Shown here piece by piece: positions 46,211 to 58,400 of a DNA stretch of 64,000 bases. Each line of letters begins with the position of its first letter. Within the stretch, counting starts at the first letter, position 1. A program made the translations under genes and the position numbers. Under the pieces are notes generated by a model that was not told where the DNA came from, ran no database searches, and saw only the letters and a program-made list of their open reading frames with translations. The DNA is from Hedera helix (taxonomy: Eukaryota; Streptophyta; Magnoliopsida; Apiales; Araliaceae): the NCBI GenBank assembly GCA_947179155.2, contig OX359280.1, positions 8,731,501 to 8,795,500 on the forward strand. The letters run 5' to 3'.

Positions 46211-46440
46211 TAAGTTAGCCTCTTCTGCAATTCAACCAGGATTAAGTCAGATAAAATGCATAAGTGGCACCCTGTCAGCTATAGTTGTACCAGAGATGCC
46301 ACCAGGCAGAGATAACAAAAAAGAGTATTGAACCCAACAACCTAAGCAAATGCCTGATCTGGAATCAGATGTAGTTCCCTTTTTTCACCATGTTTAAAAA
46401 CCAATTACCTAGGTAAACTTTTCGCATAAACCAACCATCT

Positions 46441-49400
46441 TCATTCAGTTGTCACACTCTTCGCAAGATTCCGAGGCTGGTCGACATTATAGCCCCGTAA
46501 AACAGTTAGATGGTAGGCCAATAACTGCAAAACAAAGAAAGAAGTAAATAAAATTGAAATTTTGAGCAAATAATCATGCAAGAACTTTTACTAATGTAAT
46601 GTACTGGACATGAATATATACGAAGGTTAATGCATCTACAGAACTTGATTATTTGTGTGTTTGGCTCTTTGCACGGTTTCAGAAATATAGATAGATTATT
46701 AATAAACAATTAATGGTAAATAAAAATATATATAAAAATGCATCTCACGCAAGACAATTAGCAGTTTTTTTTTAGTCGCGTGCTTAAAATGAAGATTCAT
46801 TACAAAATAGGAAATTGATATCGAGTCTAGTTGTTTCAACTTTCAAGAACTGGAAGTCTAAGACTGAGTTTAAATAATAAAATAGCAACTTTAAATGTCA
46901 ACAGAGGGATTGACATAGCACCAGACTACTCCCTCTACTAAGATTATTTCCAAAAGTTTCTCTGAAATCCGTGCATTGAAATAACAAAACATAACCATGA
47001 GAGATTAATAATTAATAGGTGAAAACTGAAAAGAAGGAAATTATAACCATCTTCAGCAAAAAGAAAGTAAATAGAATTGCGGCCATTGGAATAATAAAAA
47101 CTTAATATTACTTGGGGAATAATAAAAGTACTAAACGACTAAAATACCCCTTATCAAATATTAATAATTCCTAATCACTAATTAATTTCCTAAATCTCCG
47201 CTAATAAATAAAACACAAATCACATCAATTACTCTTACATTAAACATAACAAAAAACTCCAAATAATAAATATAAAAAATCTTTACTTTGCTCTTGATTT
47301 GTCTCCCTATCATTCTCCCCTTGTTGGAGAAAACTCGATCACGAGTTTTATAACATGATGGAATAATCCATTAACTTCTCTGCACCGAAAGAACATTTTG
47401 GAACACCTTTGACAACATCTTCACACGATAAGACTCGAACAATTTCAGAAAGAGAACTTATGAAAGCATCACTTCTGTATTCAAAAGTGTTGAAAAGTAA
47501 TAGTTTATAATCTAAAAGACTTGTGGGGATTACACCGCTATTTAAAGAGATTCAAAACCCTAATGTTACTTGGGAATAATAAAAGTACTAAACGACTAAA
47601 ATACCCTTACCAAATATTAATAATTCCGAATCACTAATTAATGTCCTAAATCTCCGCTAATAAATAAAACACAAATCATATTAATTACTTTTACATCAAA
47701 CATAATAAAAATTCCAAATAATAAATATAAAAAATCTTTATTTTGCTCGACTTGTGATCCCCATCGTTCTCCCTTGTTAGAGAAAACTCAACCTCGAGTT
47801 TTATAACATGATAGAATAAGTCACAAACTCCTTTGCACCGAAAGAACATTTTATTATGTGTGATTGTGTGAGATACTAAATACAGGTTTTGTGTTACTCA
47901 TTCGAATTCTCAAAATTTTATTCCTCAAAGAATTCTCTCATTTTAGTCTTATTTGAGATATGAAGTTGGATAGGGGCTCGTATTATGTTTCGGAAGACAT
48001 TTGTGTCCACCAGGTTCAGTTTTTCACGCTTTTACTCGTCTTTTTTATATTCACTTAGCATTATCCCATTTCTGATTTTAATGTTCATGATTATATACTT
48101 CGGAATTTTGATTGTTTTAGGGATCTCACGATAAGGATGCTGATGAGTTGGTGTCTGATTAATTTGGTGAATTCGAAATAGATTTCCACTTCTCCTATAA
48201 CTCCTGTTAAATTCCTGACTCGTTCTCGTGCTCATGTTCCAGTTCCACTTCTATAGACTTCTTTCATATAGAAGACAAAGGTTTAGACATTTATTTAGTC
48301 ACTATTTTGACAAAGTCTGAATACAAATAATCTTTATAAATAACTAAGACTCCACAAGGCTTAATCTCCAAGCTTTGTTTTATCATTTTATGTGCAAGCA
48401 GAATGTTGGGACTTGAGACGTGCATTTTGCATTTTGGAACTCTATATTTCATATATTTGGGTGGAGTGAGTATGTCTGCCTCGATGAAGCATTTGTTGCT
48501 TACTCAATTAGGAAACTTTAGAAGGAGAAAAGATGCTAATATGTTTTGATTAAGAAATTCAGAACAAGCCTTATGCTCAGCTTTTTAGGGACATTGATCT
48601 ATTGTTTGATTTGTTGCAAGAAAGGCTGTGAAATGAACCAAACGGCTCGAGCTCAATTCGTACTCGCTCAACTAAAAGTTCGATTCGATCTCGATTCGAA
48701 ATATAAATGAGTCAAATATGAGCAAAGTTTAAAGTTCAATAAATTATTTGAATATCTTCAAATTGCAATTTTATAGATACTTGGATCATATTCGCTAGAA
48801 AAATTCAAACTGTTAATCGAGCCCGACTCGGTAGCTAAACGAGCCTCAATCAAACCTTATTTCATACTCTATAAATTTTATGAACCAAATCTAAGCAACT
48901 AAATATTCGACTCGACTCGTTTACACCCTTAGTTGCAAGATAGGGGGTTAGTTTTCTTTCCTTTGTGCCTCTACAATGGGTGCCTTCAGGGGCATTCTTT
49001 GTTTCATCTTTATAAACATTGGAGAGATGCTCTTTTTGAGTATTCTCTTATCTTTTTTCCACTTTTTATAGAGTATGTCGCCTCATGTCCTCACTCTACT
49101 TAAAATCTCTATTTGTTTAATATTTAATAAAATTATGTTTTCTATAGAAAAATAAAAAAATAAAAATCTCAAGACTCTTGATTTGTTACCAGATCGCATC
49201 TACTACATGTGGTCCTCTAAATCCAAATCAATAATGATGAGGGCATGCTTGGCTTGGATGAGATTCAAGTGGTAAAAGCGTGGAGAGATCCAATTCAAGT
49301 TCCAGTTGGACCGGTTACGCAAGCACAAGCTAAAAGATTCAAGGAAGTACTTGTTGGATTAATTCATGAAGAATAGACTAATCAAATTGCAAGATATTCA

Positions 49401-52400
49401 ACTAGGAATGAAGATTTAAAATTAATTCATTTGTTGCAAGTAAGCACAAATCAAGATGGGAAAAGTCAACAAAAGTCAACTTTGGAAAACTGGCACTACG
49501 CCCCAGCGCAGGTTTTGCAAAGGAAGACTGCTCCCCGGCGCCATGCGACCAAGAAGAATTCGCTGAGGGCGAATTCAAAGCATGTCCCGTCGCAATGATT
49601 GGCTTAGAACACTGCGCCTCGGCACAGGTCTTCGGCAAGGAGTAAAAGTCAACGCTTTGACCACGCATTTTTTGAACAGTTTTTAGCAAATTGTATGATT
49701 CCAATTAAGATTTTATTATCTAATTAGTTTAAATTACTTATGTATTGATGTTTCCTTTCAATAGAAGGATTAGATTTTTAATAGATTAGTATAAATAGAC
49801 ATGCAAGGATTGCAATTGATACAATTATCATTATTATTCAACATATTCTTGAGAGGATTTATTCTTCATTTTTTGGTTCTTTGAGAATTTCTAAGTTGTT
49901 CTTAGTATTCCTGATATTCAATTTGTCTTATCATACAACAATTTATAATTGTGCGGTGACTTCTACTGCATCAATTGTCGATTGTACCGAGATTCTTGTC
50001 TCTTTATAGACAACGGGTTTAGGTGTCGTTAGTATCCATTCAACGCCAATTTCTTGCACAAGCAATTGTAACATGGTTCGCATCTCCATATAGGCGTTGA
50101 GTTGAGGTGTTGTGAGTGTTTCACCAAACAATTTGGCTAGAAAACGATCCAGGCCATGAACCCTATCAAATAAAGAGAAACCTCCCAAGAATTATATCTC
50201 TAAATGGCATGACTAAACAAACCTGAAGTGGGACTATGTTAATTACTGGCTGCAGACAATCTTCTACCAGAGGAACTTCAATTACTCGACAAGATTTACT
50301 GACATTCACAGATGCTGCATCGCCTTTCGAACACATCACTATTAATCGACCTTTGCGAGCATTCAGTTGTTGAATAACTGACTGCTGCTTGCTGTCCAAA
50401 CCAAAAAATGTCAGACTCACACAAGATCATAATTTCCTTATCATGTAAGTAACCTTTCTTAACTACAACTAACCTGAAGCACGAATCTCGGGTAGCAATA
50501 ACAACAATTGGAAGGTTTTCATCAACTAGAGCCAGAGGACCATGTTTCATTTCACCAGCAAGTATTCCTTCACTGTGCATAAGTGCCACCTCCTTTACCT
50601 TCAAAGCACCCTCTAATGCTGTTGCATAGTTGTACCCTCTACCAAACACAAGAAGCGACTGTTCAGCAATCAGTAACTGTGCAAGATCTTTCATCTCGTT
50701 GTCAAGCTTCAGAGTCTCTCTTACTTTGCCTGAAAAGTTTTTCACTATGAGCACATATATAAATACACACATATGAACAGGCAACCTATAAAAATACTGT
50801 GGGCTTGTTTACACATCCACATTTAGGCAAAGGAAGGAAAACAAATATTTGTGCAACATAAGAGTGGAGGAGCAAACCAAGACGTACTAGGTAAATCAAA
50901 TAGACCGTCTATGATAGCCCCTCTTCTTGCTTGACTAGAAATTGTGTCGCTGCCAATTGCTAGAGCCAACATAGCCATCGCGACGATTTGACTCGTATAC
51001 GCCTGTTGATCAAAATGATGATATTCTAAAGTCATATTGGAGATATGTCAAGTGGAAGACCTGGAAAACAATTTATTTACCTTTGTACTCGCTACACCAA
51101 TCTCAGAGCCAGCATTTATGTGAACACCACAGTGCGTATTCCTTGCAATTGCACTACCAACAGTGTTCGTAATACCAACACATAATGCACCATTTTCTAG
51201 GGCATACTCTAATGCATTTAATGTATCAGCAGTTTCACCAGACTGACTAACAAAAGCAACTGTATCTTCTCTGTAAATCGGTCCCTGCCGATCCAATAAA
51301 TCACTAGCTATCTCCATTGTAACAGGTATACCTGTGCAATACACATAAAACTGGTAATAATCAAGAGATAAATATCATCACCTTCAGAACAACATAGTTA
51401 CTGAGCACTGACCAGAAAGTTCTTCTAAAATAGGTCTTGCAGCTAAAGCAGCATTATAACTGGTGCCACAACCGATAAAAACAATCCTTCTGCTTCTCCT
51501 GATAGTTTTGAGATGATCCTTTAGTCCACCCAAAAGAACAGTCTTGGCTTTGCTTGAACCACCACGTATAAGTCTCCCCCGCATTGTTGTTGTCAAAGAT
51601 TCAGGCTGTTCATGAATCTCTTTTTGCATATAATGATCATATTTGCCTTTATTTATTTGCTCAACCTCCATCTCAAGAATGGACAATGCACGTTGTACAG
51701 AAGCAGGCCTAGACATAGCGCCGCTGTTTTTTCCTTTGCCGTGATCAAACTTGAGAATTGACACGCCACCATCCTGAAGCCACCAATATTAAATGTATGA
51801 TATGTCTTGATATTTACAATATATACCAATAGCTATACACAACTTATGTCATTTGGAAAGAAATCAACACTTATGAAGAGGACTGCTACCACTAAAGCAA
51901 GAGAACACAACGCACAGCGTGTGTGCTTGCCAAGCACATGGAGAGAAGGTACAAATTTAACATTAGAGCTTGTGAGTTGTGGGAGAAAAAAGAAAAAAAC
52001 AAAGACAAATCAGGTTGATTTAGAAAGAAACTCATGAAAGCCATATCTAGCAAGCTATCTTAGCTACCACAGGTATAAGCCCCTAGAAAATCATTACTAG
52101 AGAGCATCGAAAATAAAACGCAATATCAGACTGAAAACCTTGATCATAGAAATTAGAATCAATTGGATAGATGCGGGAACCACAAATTTCAGCATTTAAA
52201 TACATCTAGAGAGAACCTCTGAGAAATTCTGTCTTGTCTGTAGTCATTAAACTATATATCATTCATTTCATATGAAACTATTAGATCATACGAGATCATA
52301 TTAGAATTGATTTACCATATGAGGAAATGTTATTTTGCTTCTGGCAAAGCTAATTATAACATTTTATTATCCTTTTGCTTAATATAATCATTTCAGTAGA

Positions 52401-55400
52401 TTATTATAGAAGTGCTCATATATCATCTGCCATCTGCTTAACAAGAGTTCAATACTGTTGTCTTTTTTTTGGAAAGTAAGAAGAGTTCAACACTCATAAT
52501 CCTTATTCATGGCAGGTACAAATATATATGTTCCACCACTTTTTTTTAAAAAAAAATTACTCCTTGTCCCACAAAAGATGACTGAAGTACAAAAAAAAAA
52601 ATCCCATAAAAGATGTCTAAAATACACAGTTCAATTGCAAAATGTTTTATAAAGTCTGTTTTACCCTGAAAAGTACTGAATCCACTACTTTTAGGAAAAA
52701 GTAAAAACCTTTAATGGACTTACATGGCGTCCACTGAAGGTAAAATGGGAAATTATTTTCTTCTCCTCTACTTTTGCTTTTCTTAAATAGTGTGCAAGTG
52801 TACATAAAGACATCTTTTTTGGAATATAAGCAGTAATATATGTGTTTCCTATCAGCTCTATAATAGGGCCCAGATATTTAAATACTTCCTCTAGGAAATA
52901 AAGAATTCAACCTACTATGTTAGTTAATTTTATGCGTCGCTCAAACAGATGAACAAGTATACTTACCATTCTCCTAGGTATATATTCTTTTATGATTAAT
53001 CAATGAAATTAGTTTACAATGAACTTAGTATTGAAGCACTAAGCAAGAAGAAGAGATCCTAGAAGAAAAAGAATCATTGCATTGCAAAAAGAAATTTTGA
53101 AAGGAGCAAGAAATGAAATAGTTTGGTATTTCTAAGCTCACAAGTTGTAAAATCAAGGCCTGAGTTTCTCCTTAGATTGTATGAGATTGCCAATGATCAA
53201 TCTCATTATTTTTTTCTTTTTTTGGGGATGGGTAAGTTTGGACCCAATCATGGGGACTGCCAATGTTCAGTCTTGGCCATCAAACCCATAAAAACTGTCT
53301 AGACCCAAACATAAACCATTTAGAGCATGGATCTGTATACGTTAAAGGTATGGGAGTCCAGAAAATCCAGTTATCAACACTCAACCTATAACTTTTTAAG
53401 AAGCTTAGAAATCATATTTTTTTGATAGGCAAGTTTGAGCCCAAGCATGGGGACCAAAAATGGTCAATCTTAGCTATCAAATCAATGAAAACTGTCAAAT
53501 CCCATCGATAAAGCATTTGTTACATGGATAGGTCTACTCTAAGGATATGGGTAGTCCAGGAAATCCTGTTATCAAACACGACATACCACTTTTAAAAAAG
53601 TATAGAAATCGTTTAGTTATGAAGATTTATATAAACCTAACAAACTAAAATTAAAATACGAAAACAATCTGTAATAGTAGAAAGTAACATTTTGGCAAAA
53701 CCTATTCAAGTAGCTAAAAAATCATTTAAGATGCACCTTTTTAGCCATTTTGTACCATTTTAAATAATTGCATACAGCCATTTTCCAAGAGCACATTAAG
53801 GAATAATTTTATTGTATAAAGAGCTTGATCCCTTAAATAATTAAAAAAGAAAAGTATGTACAAGATAACTATTCTTGAGAATGCAGTTATGCAGAAAAGG
53901 ACAAGACACTCACCAACTTCAAACAAATAATAGCAAGATGAAATTAATAGAAGGTGATGTAAAATAAAATACCTTAAGATGAACAACTTCACCGTCCTCA
54001 ATTACCAAGACCTTTTTTGTGTGTTCAACTAGGGCATGAGCATCACTGGATAAGAAGAGTTCTTTAGGTTGCCCATTAGTTGAAATAAATTTAGCATCTT
54101 TATATGAGGCTCCGTTGCTAGCATTGCCTGGATACTCCTGCAATAAAAGCAATTTAAGTTACCAAATGGATATAAAAATAAAAACAAAATACAAGCAAAA
54201 GAGATGATCCCACCATCACAGTGATTTGTCAAACAGTGAGCTCATGCTTCCACAAAACTATCCAAAGAGAAAAGACCATACATATGCTAAAAATTTTGAG
54301 CCATATGCTAACATACTTAAGGACATAAATGAATACAACAGCTGATTTTATTTTATGTTATATGCATACATGAATTGGTATAATGTTCATTGTATTTCCC
54401 CACACAAAGTCACAAGAATTGATCCACAATGGATGAGCAACCAAAGAATACAACATCAAACTAATCTCAGAAGTCAGAAGAATGACATATAGTAGTGACA
54501 GCAGTGGCTAAGGTGTCAACGTGGAACCACAACAACAAGAGGAACATAATAAAACACAAAAAAACAAACAAAGAAACAAAAAAAGATTTTAAAATAATAT
54601 GCAGAAATGGTATGCTATGAATCATCTGATAACACCACAGCACCATACATAAATGAGATTCCAGCTGGATTTGTGCTCAGTTTCTAATCTATTGTAAGTT
54701 ATACGGATCAAGCATGGAAAAGAAAATGCTGCATCAGGTGATTGAGGCTAGCCTGCAAAATTTTCTCAGAGCCGCATACAAAATGAGCTTAAGAAACACA
54801 AGGAACTACATTAACTGTCTCTTTCCTTTTCAAGTAAATTAAAAATTACGCCACGATGACCAAAAACAAAGGAATATTTTCTATTTTAGAAAAAACAATC
54901 AACCCTCATACTCCCACTATTCCAAAGTATAAGATCAAATTTGACTTTTCAAAGTCAATATGAGAAATTTTCAAACTTAAAATTGATGTGATTCATTTAA
55001 ATTTTGGATACAACAAATCTTGTATTTAGTAGTACTTTTTAAGTAGTTTATAATTTTCATAAATTGTATTGTCTAAAATTTAATGAATTCATAACAATTT
55101 TGATTCAAAAATATCTCAACCAAGGCACCTATGCAAACCTTGCACGCCTAGGGTTCCTTTGTAAGGGGGGAGAAAAGGGGACAAGTCAATGGGAACTAAT
55201 CCTGTCCCCCTTGTCCCTTCCTTGAAATCTGTGTTATCCTCCCACCTCTATGAGATATCTTTTCCACTCTGTATGCCTATTTTGCAATCTTTTATAATGT
55301 TAAATGACTTCTTCCAAGGGTAAATATGCCATATGTGGTCCCTGAAACAACCGATTCCCTACAGGCTACAGTACTTCTCATAATACAACTGCTGATAACC

Positions 55401-58400
55401 TACTCCATGGTACATTAGCGCTTTCCAAATATTGTATATGCAACACCAAATTTTATGCAGAGCAAGCCTAAAAGTTAGAAAAGATAGTAGAAAAATATAT
55501 TTATAAGATATTTTAATACCAAGGGGCATAGTGCAAAAAGTAGAAGTTTATGATGTGCTGAGATAATTCAGAGGCTTCAAGATTTAGTAAGGTGTAACAT
55601 GCATGTGAGTTAGCTATTTGAGGTGCAAGTTAGTCTACTAAAAGTTAGCGTTTCCTTTTAAGCATAAGTAGAAGGCATCAAGTTGTGTTGCATGCAACAA
55701 TCTGAAATGTTTGAAAGAATGACTTAATCCATTTCTATCCGAGTTTTTGAAAGAAAGACTTAATCCATCTCTATCCAAGCTTTTGAAAGAATCGCTAAAT
55801 CCATATCTATCCAAGCACTCTAATCTTCTTCTCCAAGTTCTATCATTTCTCTCTATTCTCTACCTAAATCTCCTCTAATCTCACTGCGTAACTACTGATT
55901 CATCACAATTTTCTAACTAGCTTGATTAATTAGATGACAGCTGCTATTTGAATTGAAACAAGTCAAGGAGTTATGCTTGTTACTGACAGATATATAGATG
56001 AAAGCAGGAATTACCTAAACGGTGCTTACTTATAAGGACAAATAGAGGTTCTTGCCTCCGGTTAATTACAATATGACCCGCTCAGATGAAATACTAGCAA
56101 AAATCACGATCATAAACCTTATATAAACAATAAATGGAAAAGCTCCAGCTGTACAGATTCATTAAAAAAATTACCTAGTAGATTTTAGCACAAAGTGCTT
56201 CAAAACAAAAATGACGTGTTCTAACATACATGTAACGACTGGCAGAACTAATATAGCATAATTAACCATGAAGGCCCAAGTGGAAAAAATTTGGGTAAAG
56301 GACAGCTTTGAGACACCTGAGAATATGGGTCGTCTACTACTATAGAAGGAGGTGGGAAGAATGATAAAATTTACAACTGCACTGCTTCAAACAACCCAGC
56401 TGATGAAGTTGCCTTATAACTACATAACGCAGAGAAAAGTAATGAAGCTGAAAGCAATAAGCAAAGAACGAGCAGGTGGGTATTGTTGAAAGATTGGAGG
56501 AATGTTCAAGTACATGAAGGTTACAAAGAACTTAAAACTGTCACAATACCCTTAATAAAAATAATTAGATAAATTCATGTAGTTATATTCACCTAAGCTA
56601 GATAAAAAGCTATTCCAAATCATATCAAAGATCTAAGCTATCCTAAATCAATCTGCAAACCCATCAAGCTCATCAATTACCATCATTTTAAATTTGAATG
56701 ATATCTATTTTCCTTTTTTTGACACAAAAAAAAAAGGAACTGGTGATAATAAATTTCCATCCTAAAATATAAATCTACTCAAATATAAGAAGAAAAAAGT
56801 CAAATTTGTACATCCCAAAATAGAGTACTGGTGGTAACTACTTTACCCTTGTTGATGAAGGTAACAGAACTTGTCACCATTTGTACATGTCTCAAGGATA
56901 TTGGGTATCAATATATTTCCTTCATTTATATATGTGTCCAGGTCCAGGTCATCATGTAATAATAAATTTCCATATTATATTTTTTAAGCATCTAAAATTG
57001 GAAAAATAGGCAGTCATTGTGCTTAGCATATTATAAATCCAGTATAAACACTAGAAAAACTCATCATCATGAAAGCCTTTTAACCCACTTTAACTTTCCG
57101 CATTAAAAGATGAGAACCACGACAGATGCGTGCTGAGTATCTCAACTACAAATCTGAATAGAAGTCAAAATGTAAACCAGCAAGCCAAAAGAGTATTGAA
57201 GATGCAATTTCCAAAAAAAAAATAAAGCTAAAACAGAAATGACAGACATAGTATAAGGAGCAGCCTCTAATCATAAAAAGTACTCATATAAGCTCTATTT
57301 TTTCTTTAAATATGGAGAAAATTTGTTTACGAGCAACCTACTTTCACGCCAAGAAGCAATGGACTGCCACGCTTGCAAGCAATCAATTCATTTGGATAAT
57401 GATGGCTTTTGAAAATGAGAGCATATGCCCCTTCAAGATGCCTCATAACCTCAAGTACAACCTGACTAAATGTGACAGACTGATCACCTGCAAGTAGAAC
57501 ATGAAGCCAATGTTATAATAGCAGTCACCATTTTTTATGTGTGATAAATACATACCAAAGGCAAAGAAAGAGTGTTCGTAGAGCTTTTATAGTTCTTTTC
57601 TTACTTCTTTTGCTTTTCCTTGAACAAATTTTCTTACAGGAAAGCAAAAGAGCAAGAGAAGTATTTAATGTTTTCTCTCTTTGATTCTCCTGTTTCCAGA
57701 AAACATTCTAGTATGTTTATGGAAATGAACGATAATAAAGAGACAAGAAATGGAAACTTTTATCATTTCTGAATTGAGATGCACTCTTGAGATAGAAACC
57801 GATTAAAAACAAAGGTTAAGCGCAAAGATACTCAATTAAGCGGAGAGAGAGTGAGACCTCAATAGAGCACCAACCCAGAACTCCATATGTAATGTTGGCA
57901 ATCAGAAGAAATGTTTCAAAGAATTCAAGTCACTGAGGCTAGAGGTGCGTCAAGAAATGGTGATCAGGTGATAGTTTGTGCAGGGAAGACAGATAAAGCA
58001 CCGCTGAAGCCACAACTAAGACAAGATGGATGCCAAAAGTAACAAGACTAAGACCAAAAAAGTTTCCAATAAAGCTTTGAATGGTTGCAACTTTATACAG
58101 AAATTGTTTGACAAAATTATATATTCTACCAGTTCAACATCTTAAAAGTAATTTATACATGTGTTTTGAACATTACAAAAAGAGATATATAGAACCTTAT
58201 TTCATCAAGAACAAGAAGATATAAATATGTGCGTGGGTATTTATTTAACTACCTTCTCTCCTCAAACACAAAAAAGGATATGTACAACTGTCCCTTATAT
58301 CATTTTGGTTACAAGTCACACGTAAAATAAATAAGTAAAAATTAGAAACCAAAAATTTAGGCAACGGTATGGAATCATTCTGAAATTATGGAATCACCCG

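Larger units (their letters stand above)
44111..46440. other. Flank downstream of GFAT; no further gene recognised
   Basis: AT-rich DNA with an AT/AG microsatellite (44876-44922) and a tandem duplication (46023-46210). The part nearest 46441 should include the GFAT 3' UTR, but I could not place a polyadenylation site. ORFs at 44848-45080, 45242-45484, 45446-45643 and 45806-46030 show no domain. Confidence 0.45.
46525..50222 (-). other. GFAT intron 10, repeat-filled
   Basis: The longest GFAT intron (3.7 kb) separates the last 84-nt coding exon from exon 10. It holds a direct duplication (47103-47853), a hAT-like MITE (48622-48932), a gypsy remnant (49200-49940) and an unrecognised minus-strand ORF (49943-50188). 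Confidence 0.85.
51774..53972 (-). other. GFAT intron 5
   Basis: 2.2 kb containing a Stowaway-like MITE (52560-52833) and a 197-bp tandem duplication (53216-53610). The plus-strand ORF at 51807-52037 is not supported. Confidence 0.85.

Noticed and set aside
57312..57497. 61-codon plus-strand ORF
   Set aside because: Antisense shadow of GFAT exon 4.
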